Assembly: GCF_002968835.1 (NCBI RefSeq)
Contig: NZ_PKQK01000003.1
Location: forward strand, 310,001 to 374,000
Source of the DNA: Paenibacillus sp. PCH8
GTDB taxonomy: Bacteria > Bacillota > Bacilli > Paenibacillales > Paenibacillaceae
Reading direction: 5' to 3'
Length of the DNA: 64,000 nt
Shown in pieces: positions 54,443 through 63,101 of the stretch (the stretch's first letter is position 1; every line of letters starts with the position of its first letter). Position numbers and translations under genes: made by a program. The notes beneath the pieces were generated by a model that had not been told where the DNA came from, searched no databases, and saw only the letters and a list, made by a program, of their open reading frames with translations.

Positions 54443-55378
54443 ATGAACATGACAAATAGTGCAGCATTGAAACCAAGTCGTGTCGTGATTGTAGGCATGG
54501 GCGCGGTAGGAACAACAACGGGATACACGCTAATGTTGAGACAGCGTTCGTCCGAGTTGGTATTTGTGGATGTGAATCATGATAAGGCAACCGGCGAAAT
54601 GCTCGATATGAATCACGGTCTTCCATTTACAGGTGGCGTAAAAGTATGGGCTGGTGATTATTCCGACTGCAAAGACGCAGATATCATCATTATTACAGCT
54701 GGTGCTTCTCAGAAGCCTGGCGAAACCCGCATTGATCTTCTGAAGAAAAATGCAAGCATTTTCAAAGATATTATCGAACGTATCACTGAAGTGAATTCTC
54801 ATGGTATTTTGCTGATTGCAACCAACCCTGTAGATATTCTGTCCTATACTTCATGGAAACAAAGCGGATGGCCTGCTTCCCGTGTCATCGGTTCAGGCAC
54901 ATTGCTCGATAGCGCACGTTTCCGTTACCTGATTGGTAAAAATAAAGGAATCGATCCACGTAGCATTCACGCCCACATTATTGGTGAGCATGGCGATTCC
55001 GAAGTTCCGGTATGGAGCCTGGCTAACGTTGCAGGAACAGATCTGGAACTGGATGAAGAAACACAGCAAGATATCTTCGACCGTACCAAAAATGCAGCGT
55101 ATGAGATTATTAATGCCAAGGGCGCGACTTCCTATGCAATCGCACTTGCACTGGATCGCATTGTAGCTGCAATTCTCGGCAACGAGGGCTCTGTTCTGAA
55201 TGTATCCACGTTCCTGGAGGATTATAATGGCGTATCGGATGTCTATCTTGGTGTGCCTTGTGTTGTAGATCGCAACGGCGTACGTGAGATTCTCCCTCTC
55301 CCATTGAACGAAACAGAGAAAATCGCCTTCCAGGCATCTGCTAACAAATTAAAAGAACAAATCGCCGGACTGGAATAA
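54443..55378 (+). CDS. ldh: L-lactate dehydrogenase
   Basis: NAD-dependent enzyme that reduces pyruvate to L-lactate; cytosolic tetramer. ATG at 54443 behind AAAGGAGAGG (frame open 41 codons upstream without a site). The 311 residues show the Rossmann glycine loop VVIVGMGAVGTT, the mobile-loop region GASQKPGETRIDLL, the NAD-contact ATNPVDILSY, the catalytic His in IIGEHGDSEVPVW and the substrate Arg in LDSARFRYLIG. The GASQKPGETR loop with Gln favours lactate over malate specificity. Monocistronic. Confidence 0.93.
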   Translation: MNMTNSAALKPSRVVIVGMGAVGTTTGYTLMLRQRSSELVFVDVNHDKATGEMLDMNHGLPFTGGVKVWAGDYSDCKDADIIIITAGASQKPGETRIDLLKKNASIFKDIIERITEVNSHGILLIATNPVDILSYTSWKQSGWPASRVIGSGTLLDSARFRYLIGKNKGIDPRSIHAHIIGEHGDSEVPVWSLANVAGTDLELDEETQQDIFDRTKNAAYEIINAKGATSYAIALALDRIVAAILGNEGSVLNVSTFLEDYNGVSDVYLGVPCVVDRNGVREILPLPLNETEKIAFQASANKLKEQIAGLE

Positions 55379-55455
55379 TCTAGCCACACCATCATTTATG
55401 TGGTGAAAGATACAGTACGTTGAAAGTTAATATAATGAAATGCTGATCTTTAGCC

Positions 55456-55505
55456 AAAACGACCATTCGTTTCTTCCGCAGAGAAGATTCGAATGGTTCT
55501 TTGGT
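55456..55505 (+). terminator. Probable ldh terminator
   Basis: Stem CCAAA-ACCATTCG...CGAATGGT-TTTGG at about 80 bases after the stop; loop 20. Confidence 0.55.
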
Positions 55506-55609
55506 TTGAACCTCAATGATTAGTTGATACACAAATCTGTTGATTAGTTTACATAATATTAATTATGTTTTATTATTCTATATCCTTTATTACATTCCAA
55601 ACGAAAACA

Positions 55610-55636
55610 AAAAAATCCTGTCACCTGGACAGGATT
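55610..55636 (-). terminator. Terminator of tyrosine recombinase gene
   Basis: Reverse strand AATCCTGTC-caggt-GACAGGATT followed by T5, 46 bases after the stop. Confidence 0.85.
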
Positions 55637-55682
55637 TTCTTCTGATTCATTTCACTTGATTTATTTCAATGTTATTCGCATC

Positions 55683-56612
55683 TTAGTAGGTCGGAAGTTT
55701 AACTTCCAGCAAAGCCATAGCTTCTTCCTTCTCTCGGCTCGTTACATGAGTGTATACAGTGGTCGTTTGAATTGAAGCGTGACCAAGCAGCTCCTGCACC
55801 GTACGCAAGTCCGCTCCGCGCCGTAACATCATCGTGGCGAAGGAGTGCCGCAGCTTATGACTGGAGTAACTCTGACGCTGATTGGAAGGCGAATCCTGCT
55901 GGAAGCGTTCAAACGTTTCCGTCGAGAGGAGCTGAATACTCCGAATGGACAGCCTTTTTCCTTTCTGCGAGACAAACAGCGCTTCTTCCTTGTCTCCACG
56001 CCACGGGTCCAGCCGCTCACTCAGCGCTTGTGACAACACCTCGGCCACGGTCTCTGGTACAGGGAGTGTACGCCATTTCCGGCCTTTACCGAATACATCC
56101 AATGTACGCCGCTCCGCATTGTAGTCTTTGCAATTCAAGGCGTTCACTTCCCCAACCCGCAATCCCATATATCCCATGAGCAGAAAAACAGCCATATTCC
56201 GTGTCCGATACTTCCCCTCCACCGATTTCAAAAACCGTGTCAAACCACTTTCGTCCAGGAAAACGGGGGCACGATTTTTCTCGGTTTTGGACTTCTTAAT
56301 CCCGAATGCCGGATTATTTGCCAATACTTCGAGTTCAATAAGGGACTTATAGAAGCAGTTAACCGCCGCATGTTTACGATTCCGCGTGGCATCACTAACC
56401 CCGCGATCACGGGCGCGAGACAGATAAGACAACACATGCAACTTCTTGACCTGCTCCAGTGACTTGCCTTGAATGGAAATGAGGAATTCCACCACGTCAC
56501 CCGTGTACGATTTTACTGTATGCCCTGTATAACCGGCATCTTTCATCCAGATGTGAAAAGCTTCAAGCTCATCAGCATACTGTTCCTGAATCTCCTCGGT
56601 CATCATCTGCAT
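55683..56612 (-). CDS. Tyrosine site-specific recombinase (XerC/D-like)
   Basis: Integrase/recombinase that cuts and rejoins DNA through a Tyr intermediate. The 309 residues have the N-terminal SAM-like arm-binding domain ([20 protein letters not shown]) and the catalytic domain with Arg in [11 protein letters not shown], Lys in [24 protein letters not shown] and [16 protein letters not shown] with the nucleophile Tyr. ATG at 56612 behind GGGAGG, six-base spacing. Gene context is chromosomal and not phage-like, so it may be an accessory Xer enzyme. Confidence 0.88.
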   Translation of the reverse strand: MQMMTEEIQEQYADELEAFHIWMKDAGYTGHTVKSYTGDVVEFLISIQGKSLEQVKKLHVLSYLSRARDRGVSDATRNRKHAAVNCFYKSLIELEVLANNPAFGIKKSKTEKNRAPVFLDESGLTRFLKSVEGKYRTRNMAVFLLMGYMGLRVGEVNALNCKDYNAERRTLDVFGKGRKWRTLPVPETVAEVLSQALSERLDPWRGDKEEALFVSQKGKRLSIRSIQLLSTETFERFQQDSPSNQRQSYSSHKLRHSFATMMLRRGADLRTVQELLGHASIQTTTVYTHVTSREKEEAMALLEVKLPTY

Positions 56613-56667
56613 TCATCACCTCCCATTCCATTCGCATGTATTGACAGTCTGTTATTCAGGCTATGAT

Positions 56668-57762
56668 TCAGGTTAAGCCAAGATCCTGTGCTTCATCTAC
56701 AATAACTACATCTATGATTGGACGGATCGCCTCTGGCTTACCCTCTCTGCGGGTAAGTACAAAGGATGGCAATGGATTCTCGTGCAGACCATTCACAGAC
56801 TCACAGATCTGAACATACAGGTCCATATGCAACGTCTCACCTTTACCAGACACATTAATAACAGGCCAATCTTGCTGAATGCACGCAGGCCAGTGTGCCA
56901 GTTCGTTAGCCGGTACAATACTTAATTGCTGAATGGCAGGATCAATAGGGTAGATCCCTTTCCGTTCAGGCTCATCGTCAAGCTTGTCCACGCCCAACAG
57001 CTGTGCAGACTGCTCGTCTGGTGCAGAATAGATCGAGTAACACCATGGAGTAACACCCCAGGCAATGGCCATAAGACCTTCTTCCAGCAGTGTGTCCGAC
57101 AGCTCACCCTCTGCAAATTGTTCAATCAGATTATGGCTACCCGGTCCGACCAGTTCCTCCACACGTCTAGCCAGCCGAGGCAGATCAGCAAGAATGAACC
57201 CCCCTCTACCGTAGGAGTCAAATACATGATGGTTTCTGCTCCACACAGCTTGAGATGGTGAACTCAACGACGCTTCTGCGGGGAAAAGCGATATATATAC
57301 GGTGATAACCTGCGCGTACTTTACCATCGCAAGCTGTTCAGGTTCGAGTGTACCTTCAGCGATGCGAGGTGTCTTCATGTGCAGGGAGATTCGAAGTTCG
57401 TACTCTCCTTCCATGAATGCAGACCACCCCAGTTGAATAGCTTGTTCAACCCCTTCAATAGAAGCAATTGAAATCGTGCTATCCGGTTTCAGGTGAATAG
57501 CATATTGCACATATGCAAGCTCTTCACCATAGATGATATTAGCACCTTGACGATCGATGGGTGATTCCAGCTGTTGTGCAACTACCGATACTTTGCGCCC
57601 ATCTTTCAATCGGCGTTGTGGATCTATATCCAGCAGCACACCGTCTGTATCCCCTGATTGCGAGATGATTAGCTGCGCCTCGGCGAGTACGGCTGAGTCA
57701 GCAAGTGCAAATCCAAAAACTGAGTTCTGGTGATTTGAATTCGTATGTAATAGTGTATTCAT
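56668..57762 (-). CDS. Unrecognised 364-residue soluble protein
   Basis: It has good coding character, with AGAGGGGA before its ATG. No signal peptide or membrane segment. Notable stretches are FGFALADSAVLAEAQLIISQ, IASIEGVEQAIQLGWSAFME, VTVYISLFPAEASLSSPSQA, GRGGFILADLPRLARRVEEL and a C-terminus IIDVVIVDEAQDLGLT. It lies 55 bases upstream of the recombinase gene on the same strand; the two may share a transcript. I cannot assign a family or role. Confidence 0.65.
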   Translation of the reverse strand: MNTLLHTNSNHQNSVFGFALADSAVLAEAQLIISQSGDTDGVLLDIDPQRRLKDGRKVSVVAQQLESPIDRQGANIIYGEELAYVQYAIHLKPDSTISIASIEGVEQAIQLGWSAFMEGEYELRISLHMKTPRIAEGTLEPEQLAMVKYAQVITVYISLFPAEASLSSPSQAVWSRNHHVFDSYGRGGFILADLPRLARRVEELVGPGSHNLIEQFAEGELSDTLLEEGLMAIAWGVTPWCYSIYSAPDEQSAQLLGVDKLDDEPERKGIYPIDPAIQQLSIVPANELAHWPACIQQDWPVINVSGKGETLHMDLYVQICESVNGLHENPLPSFVLTRREGKPEAIRPIIDVVIVDEAQDLGLT

Positions 57763-58020
57763 GATTCATCCCCTCTTTTCTGTCTGATGGCATGTCACAT
57801 CCCCCAATATATTTCATATTCGGCTTGGCCGCAACCCCGATTCCCGTGATCACGTTAGCCATACCCCTTATTACTTACCCACAATTGTTGGAAAATCCAA
57901 CGTTTCATTTCTTTTAGCAACCCGTTTTCTTTTCTTCCTATTTCAAAAAGAATCCCCATCCCGCTTCGCCTTGGCGATACGAAATGAGGAATCGAAGGAG
58001 ACAGTGTAATTGACTCTTGT
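57763..58020. other. Intergenic region between permease and 364-residue gene
   Basis: 258 bases. TTGGA-aaa-TCCAA near 57888-57901 could be a weak hairpin after the permease gene. The 63-codon reverse frame at 57855-58046 overlaps the permease end and lacks a ribosome site, so it is not called. Confidence 0.4.
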
Positions 58021-59463
58021 CTATTTACCCTTTGATCTGAAAGCACCAGATATGCGTCGTGCCGGATTCAGATGACTGTAATGTCGTCCATACGCAAAGT
58101 AGATGATCAGTCCGATGAACAACCAGACGAAGAACGTAATCCAAGTCAGAGCCGCAAGACGAGTCATCAAGTACATACAACCCAGAGCGCTCAGAATCGG
58201 AATCAATGGCACAAGAGGTACGCGGAAGCCGCGTTTGAGATCCGGGTTATTTTTACGCAATACGATAATGCCCAGACTTACCACTGCAAAAGCAAATAGC
58301 GTTCCGATGTTTGTAAGCTCCGCCAGATGTCCGAGCGAGATGAACCCGGAGAATAAAGCGACGATAATCCCCGCAACCCACGTTCCAACAGCCGGTGTCT
58401 GACTTTTGCCACTGATCTTGGAGAAAACAGGCGACAGCAGTCCATCACGGGACATGGAATAGAGCAGACGTGTCTGACCATACATCATAACGAGCAACAC
58501 TGTCGTAATCCCGGTAATTGCTCCAAGTGACACAATCCAGGATAGCCCCTTTAATTGTACATATTCAAATGCAAAAGCAACCGGATCACTCACATTCAGC
58601 AGGTTATACGGCACGATGCCCGTAAGAATCAACGATACTACAATGTAGAGAACGGTACAGATCGCAAGTGACGCAATAATACCAATCGGCAAATCCCGTT
58701 GAGGTCGCTTCACCTCTTCTGCCGCAGTAGAGACCGCATCGAATCCGATGTAGGCAAAGAATACCGTCGCCGCTCCTGCGGTTACACCCGAGATCCCAAA
58801 CGGCAGGAAAGGCTGCCAGTTATCTGGCTCGACATAGAACACACCCACCCCGATGAAGATCAGCACCACGATCAGTTTAATCGCGACCATGATCCCGCTC
58901 GCACGAGCCGCTTCCTTCACCCCACGTGTGAGCAGGAAGGTAATCATCAGCGTAATAACTGCAGCCGTGATGTCAAAATACGTTCCCTTCTCCGGACTGA
59001 ACGCACTCGTCAGTGCATGAGGCAATTCCAATCCGAACCCGGACAATAACGTTTGGAAATATCCCGACCATCCGCTGGCTACTGCCGCACTCGCGAAACC
59101 ATATTCCAATATCAAATCCCAGCCCAGTATCCAGGCAATCACTTCACCAAAAGCTGTATAGCTGTACGTGTACGCACTACCCGATGCAGGTATGCTTGAT
59201 GCAAATTCCGAGTAACACAATGCGGCGAACGCACAGATGATACCTGCCAGCAGAAAGGACAATACAAGTCCCGGGCCCGCATACGTTGCAGCAGCTACAC
59301 CCGTCAGTACGAAAACCCCTGTACCAATAATAGCGCCCACCCCGAGTGTGGTTAAATCAAGCGGACCCAGCGCCCTTTTCAATACACCGTTGTCATCGCC
59401 TCCAGAGGCAATTGGTTTTTTACGAAATAATGAAGATCGTTGTTCGTTCTCACGCATGGTCAT
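58021..59463 (-). CDS. APC-superfamily amino-acid permease (CAT family)
   Basis: Integral membrane transporter with about 12-13 TM helices, 480 residues. The N-terminal cytosolic SLFRKKPI start and LTTLGVGAIIGTGVFVLTGV in TM1 with the GxGxIxG-type signature, plus SYTAFGEVIAWILGWDLILE, VKEAARASGIMV and YGQTRLLYSMSRDGLLS, place it with YhdG/BcaP-like and cationic/branched-chain amino-acid carriers. Two close starts, ATG 59463 and ATG 59457, follow GAGAGG; the second has better spacing. Substrate uncertain; monocistronic. Confidence 0.88.
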   Translation of the reverse strand: MTMRENEQRSSLFRKKPIASGGDDNGVLKRALGPLDLTTLGVGAIIGTGVFVLTGVAAATYAGPGLVLSFLLAGIICAFAALCYSEFASSIPASGSAYTYSYTAFGEVIAWILGWDLILEYGFASAAVASGWSGYFQTLLSGFGLELPHALTSAFSPEKGTYFDITAAVITLMITFLLTRGVKEAARASGIMVAIKLIVVLIFIGVGVFYVEPDNWQPFLPFGISGVTAGAATVFFAYIGFDAVSTAAEEVKRPQRDLPIGIIASLAICTVLYIVVSLILTGIVPYNLLNVSDPVAFAFEYVQLKGLSWIVSLGAITGITTVLLVMMYGQTRLLYSMSRDGLLSPVFSKISGKSQTPAVGTWVAGIIVALFSGFISLGHLAELTNIGTLFAFAVVSLGIIVLRKNNPDLKRGFRVPLVPLIPILSALGCMYLMTRLAALTWITFFVWLFIGLIIYFAYGRHYSHLNPARRISGAFRSKGK

Positions 59464-59705
59464 GTTCCTCTCGTCATGAATCTTGAATGTGCTCTGAATG
59501 AAGTCGAGATTGGATGGCTTTTCATCTGTTCTATGAAAAAGTCATTTGTTCTATCTTATCGGTCATCTATAAAAAACTATCGAATTCTACACGTTATCGC
59601 GTTGCTTGGTTAAATTTATTTTTGAATACGACTTATTTTGTTCTTTTTCCACGAATATTATCATGATCTGTTGCACGTGGTGGATTATGAAAATGGATTT
59701 AAAAC

Positions 59706-59739
59706 AAAACTGCGTATAATTTATATTATGCGCAGTTTT
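59706..59739. terminator. Bidirectional A/T-rich hairpin
   Basis: Stem AAAACTGCGTATAAT with its near-perfect complement, one G-U pair, followed by TTTTT. Confidence 0.6.
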
Positions 59740-59872
59740 TCAGAACCTTATTATTCGTCCAAACACTCTCTATATCGTTGTTATATGAATATCAGAGAAA
59801 GAGGACTCTTTTCGTCTTTTTCCGCTGTCTTTTCCTAACTCAATCTGTCTTATGTATCTATACGCAAGCACG

Positions 59873-59905
59873 TCAAAGAGCCGCACAGCGATCTGCGGCC
59901 CTTTG
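59873..59905 (-). terminator. Hairpin after amidohydrolase gene
   Basis: Reverse strand TCAAAGgGCCGCA-gatcgc-TGTGCGGCtCTTTGA, 58 bases after the stop; only a short T stretch. Confidence 0.6.
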
Positions 59906-59962
59906 ATATGGATTGTTGTAAGAGTTACGTGAAGAGATACTACTCTAGTTCACTCTACTTTA

Positions 59963-61330
59963 TTATGAAAATGTAATTCTCTCCGCATCGGACATCTGGT
60001 ATTGAGTTAACAAATATTCTTTACTCTGCATCGCCGCATGACGAACAGCGTCCAAATCGACATGTAGCAGCTTGCCTCCCCGCTTCACGGGCTTGCCTGC
60101 CACAAACACGGTATCGACGTTGGAAGGATTCGCGAATTGAACCACAGCACCAATGGGATCATGAACAGGGAACATATTGAGATCTGTGGTACGAATCATG
60201 ATCAGGTCTGCTTCTTTTCCAGGAGTCAGCGATCCAATTTTCTGTTCCAGCCCCAGTGCTTGTGCCCCCGCTGAAGTTGCAAATCTCAATACCTGACTGG
60301 ATTTCAGGTTCAGCTCACCTGGCATATCACCCTGTTGCAGTAGCTGTTCATTCACTCTGGATCGTTCAGCCTGAAGTGCAAACTTCATCTGGGAGAACAT
60401 GTCTCCACCTGTAGATGTCACAACATCCACACCAAGTGTAGGCGTTCCTCCATGCTCAAGAAAGTAACCCGTAGCCGGATATCCATGCCCCATCATCATC
60501 TCAACCTCAGGTGTAACCGATAGGGAGGCACCGCTGTCCGCCAACATTTTATATTCATCAAGACCCATTGTGTTCCCATGAACCACATTCACCCGGGGAC
60601 TCAAGAGACCTGCTTCATACAAACGACTAATCGAGCGATCTACCGATCCCCAACTGCCAAACCCGGCATGCATGGAACAGATGGCATCCAGTTCTTGTGC
60701 CAGCTGTATTTCCTTCACCGTTGTATCCCAGTGGCTAAACTCAGGACCACGTATGGCAAGACCGAAAGTGAGCAATTGATCCCTGGACGAAAAATACTGC
60801 TCTTTCACTCTTCTCACATCGTTCGAATACGTCAACTGACTATCCCGGTTCCAGTAATTAGTCTCACCTGGTATCCCATGAGCATATACTGCCCGAATCC
60901 CGGCATCCTGAAGCCCACGAATCAGCTCATCGGCATGCTCGGGGGAATAAGGCATGCTCCAATCGAGTACGGTCGTCACTCCTGCATTAAGCGCTTCCAA
61001 AGAACCCAAAAGATTCCCGATATAACTATCCTGCGGCCGCAGTTTGCTCCCTAATGCCCCATAATAGAGATTTTGCAAATAAACAGGCAAAGACCAATTG
61101 GTTCCCGCTGTTTTGACAAGCGACTCCCACATATGCCGATGTGTATCCACCAGCCCCGGTAGGATAATCATCCCGGAAGCATCAATAATTTCTACATCGG
61201 GAATATCCAGATCGGGCTGGATCGCTGTGATCAGTGAATCCTCAATTAGAACATCCGCCCTGTTATACTGCCCTACTTGGGCATCCATCGATATAACACA
61301 ACCATTTTTTAGCAGATAACTTGTCTGCAT
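59963..61330 (-). CDS. SsnA/MTA-deaminase-type amidohydrolase
   Basis: Metal-dependent hydrolase, 455 residues from ATG 61330 behind GGAGATG (frame open upstream without a site). Metal site PGLVDTHRHMWESLVK (HxH with Arg between, unlike HTHIH of the puc gene), then CSMHAGFGSW, VVHGNTMGL, and the catalytic Asp in TPTLGVDVVTSTGGD. It is the second member of this family in the window, and 61.5 kb onward shows a CGNR regulator gene oriented the same way. Substrate is probably a heterocyclic amine or ring amide such as an aminopurine or triazine-like compound; not assignable from sequence. Confidence 0.8.
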   Translation of the reverse strand: MQTSYLLKNGCVISMDAQVGQYNRADVLIEDSLITAIQPDLDIPDVEIIDASGMIILPGLVDTHRHMWESLVKTAGTNWSLPVYLQNLYYGALGSKLRPQDSYIGNLLGSLEALNAGVTTVLDWSMPYSPEHADELIRGLQDAGIRAVYAHGIPGETNYWNRDSQLTYSNDVRRVKEQYFSSRDQLLTFGLAIRGPEFSHWDTTVKEIQLAQELDAICSMHAGFGSWGSVDRSISRLYEAGLLSPRVNVVHGNTMGLDEYKMLADSGASLSVTPEVEMMMGHGYPATGYFLEHGGTPTLGVDVVTSTGGDMFSQMKFALQAERSRVNEQLLQQGDMPGELNLKSSQVLRFATSAGAQALGLEQKIGSLTPGKEADLIMIRTTDLNMFPVHDPIGAVVQFANPSNVDTVFVAGKPVKRGGKLLHVDLDAVRHAAMQSKEYLLTQYQMSDAERITFS

Positions 61331-61521
61331 AAGACACATCTCCAATCTTGTTAGTTTGAAAGACGATACCACCTTGCATACGAATCGTTACTGCTTCTGA
61401 CTATTTTTTCGCTAGTATATATACATTATATAGCAGTTATTAAATATGGTCAATTTTGGAATACGTTCAATATATGAGGAATGTAAGATGAGAGGTTGAA
61501 CAAGCCTGGACTCATCTTCTA

Positions 61522-62079
61522 TTATTCTTTAGATCCCACTTTTCGTTTGGCCCGAAATCTTCTGACTTTTATCAAGTTACCACACATCTTGTCATCACAA
61601 TATTTTTGTGTTCTGCTCCGTGTATCGTCATAGAACATCCAGCGGCAATCGGAATTGTCACAGATTCGTATCCTCTTTCCTTCCCCTTCCACTAAAGTCA
61701 TTGCAAAATCAGCGGCTACCTCTGCCATGACCTGCGTCCAATTCGCTTCCGCCGGAACAAGTTGAAGTTTCAGTTTTTGATCCATTGAGATCAATCTTCT
61801 ACTTACCCTTCCCGCTTCCATGACAGAGTTCAGCCAATCCAGTTCTTTATCGGTTAATACATTCCCAAGAGATAATTCGCTTCCCAGAGCGAGCAGTTCA
61901 TTTCTGAAATGCCTCATCGTTAACTCGTCTTCAGAGGAAGCTGGTATTAAGGCACTTAGTTGCCAACGATTCAGAAAACCTTGCTGCCAGTTCAGATTCC
62001 CCAATCTGTCCTCCGATCGATCCCCACCACGCCAATCATGATAATCACTGTTCACAAAATCAGTCCATAATCTATCCAT
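61522..62079 (-). CDS. CGNR zinc-finger / ABATE-domain transcriptional regulator
   Basis: 185 residues. The N-terminal ABATE domain (about 1-125; LWTDFVNSDYHDWRGGDRSE, RHFRNELLALGSEL) is joined to a C-terminal zinc finger with CDNSDCRWMFYDDTRSRTQK, then YCDDKMCGNLIKVRRFRAKR, holding the four Cys and the CGN-x-x-K-x-R hallmark. GGAGG precedes ATG 62079. It is divergent from the DinB gene with a shared 140-base control region that contains three TGTAACC half-sites. Confidence 0.88.
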   Translation of the reverse strand: MDRLWTDFVNSDYHDWRGGDRSEDRLGNLNWQQGFLNRWQLSALIPASSEDELTMRHFRNELLALGSELSLGNVLTDKELDWLNSVMEAGRVSRRLISMDQKLKLQLVPAEANWTQVMAEVAADFAMTLVEGEGKRIRICDNSDCRWMFYDDTRSRTQKYCDDKMCGNLIKVRRFRAKRKVGSKE

Positions 62080-62094
62080 ATAAGCCTCCGTTTT

Positions 62095-62165
62095 GATGTA
62101 ACCATCTTATATTATAAAAGAAGGTTACATCATGCCTTTGTTATGTTATATTGAGTGTAACCTTA
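62095..62165. promoter_or_regulatory. Operator half-sites in CGNR/DinB divergent promoter
   Basis: GATGTAACC (62095-62103) and GGTTACATC (62123-62131) form a perfect inverted repeat with 19-base spacing, and a third GTGTAACCTT lies at 62156-62165. They sit between two divergent genes, so the CGNR protein is a natural candidate for binding them. Confidence 0.55.
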
Positions 62166-62220
62166 TTGAGCCATTTTAGCTAGTTACACACCAATTGTAT
62201 TCAAGGAGAGGAATGAAACA

Positions 62221-62721
62221 ATGACGAGGACAACAGCATTAGATGTGCTATTGATACAGAAAGATGACATATGGGATCAATGTAATTGGATAGTTCCATT
62301 GTCGAAAGCACTGGAAGGACTTACAGCAGAACAGGCAGCCTGGGTTCCACCTTCAGGAGGACTAAGCATCTGGCAGTTGGTTAACCATATGTACTATTAC
62401 AATCAGCGCTTGTTACATCGTATCCAAGGAACTGCATCTTCAATACCCTCTGCTGACTCCAACGAATCCACTTTTGGAGATTCCGGAGATCCTTCCAATA
62501 CAGTGAGCTGGAGTAAACTTATGGAGGATACAGCTCTGCTGGCACAGCAATTGCGTAATCACTTGGAGGTACTAGAGGAGTCAGAGCTTGAAGCTACTTA
62601 TATGGACTCCGAAGATAAATGGGCACAAGCACTTGCCCGCTGGATGCTGCATGATGCTTATCATGCGGGTCAGATTGTTCTTCTCCGCAGGCAGCAGGGA
62701 AGCTGGACTATTGTTTTCTAA
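62221..62721 (+). CDS. DinB/YfiT-superfamily protein
   Basis: 166 residues with the four-helix DinB fold. The N-terminal helix DVLLIQKDDIWDQCNWIVPL, the first metal His in WQLVNHMYYYNQRLLHRI and the C-terminal HDAYHAGQIVLLRRQQG supply the usual His triad. The family includes thiol S-transferases (bacillithiol-dependent) and stress-induced metal proteins. AAGGAGAGG precedes the ATG. Divergent from the CGNR regulator, which may control it. Confidence 0.85.
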   Translation: MTRTTALDVLLIQKDDIWDQCNWIVPLSKALEGLTAEQAAWVPPSGGLSIWQLVNHMYYYNQRLLHRIQGTASSIPSADSNESTFGDSGDPSNTVSWSKLMEDTALLAQQLRNHLEVLEESELEATYMDSEDKWAQALARWMLHDAYHAGQIVLLRRQQGSWTIVF

Positions 62722-62807
62722 AAAAACACTTGAACTGCTAGCGCTTACAGGAATAAGATGAACTTATTAATGTTACAGCTTGTTCAACATACTAAATAAT
62801 TGAATAG

Positions 62808-62954
62808 GATCTTCGGGGTAGGGTGCAATTCCCAACCGGCGGTGATGTTCTACGGAACCAGCCCGCGACTCGCCGAATGTACTTGCGTAGTGCATTCGGC
62901 GACTGACTTGGTGAGAATCCAAGGCCGACGGTACAGTCCGGATGAGAGAAGATC
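62808..62954 (+). promoter_or_regulatory. FMN (RFN) riboswitch
   Basis: The P1 stem GATCTTC/GAAGATC encloses the conserved core: GGGGTAGGGTGCAATTCCCA, AACCGGCGGTGAT, CCAGCCCGCGA, a variable P3-like arm, GGTGAGAATCC, AAGGCCGACGG and TACAGTCCGGATGAGAGAAG. FMN binding to this class usually stops expression of riboflavin synthesis or uptake genes. The next gene is a membrane transporter, so flavin uptake is the likely output. Confidence 0.97.
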
Positions 62955-63013
62955 AACACATTGACATGCCGTTCACGGGAAGGCCTCTTTCCTGACGCAT
63001 GTCCTTGGATGGT

Positions 63014-63052
63014 CCCCCGTTTATTTGGTTTATACCAAAACGGGGGATTTTG
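63014..63052 (+). terminator. Riboswitch expression-platform terminator
   Basis: CCCCCGTTT...AACGGGGG with inner TTGGT/ACCAA, followed by ATTTTGTCGATTTTG. It lies 60 bases after the aptamer and before the transporter start. Confidence 0.85.
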
Positions 63053-63101
63053 TCGATTTTGCCAACTGAAGATTCCGTGTTCTGACGAAGGAGTCCTGAA
63101 T

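Larger units (their letters stand above)
59464..59962. other. 500-base intergenic region with two hairpins
   Basis: It holds no credible gene. AAAACTGCG...CGCAGTTTT (59706-59739) is a long A/T-rich stem flanked by A- and T-runs and could stop either strand. The rest should carry the permease promoter. Confidence 0.5.

Noticed and set aside
55683..56612. Tyrosine recombinase considered as an integrase marking a genomic island
   Set aside because: No att-like direct repeats, tRNA gene or phage genes are nearby; the neighbours look like ordinary chromosomal genes.
57855..58046. 63-codon reverse frame after the permease gene
   Set aside because: It overlaps the permease 3' end, has no ribosome site and no recognisable content.
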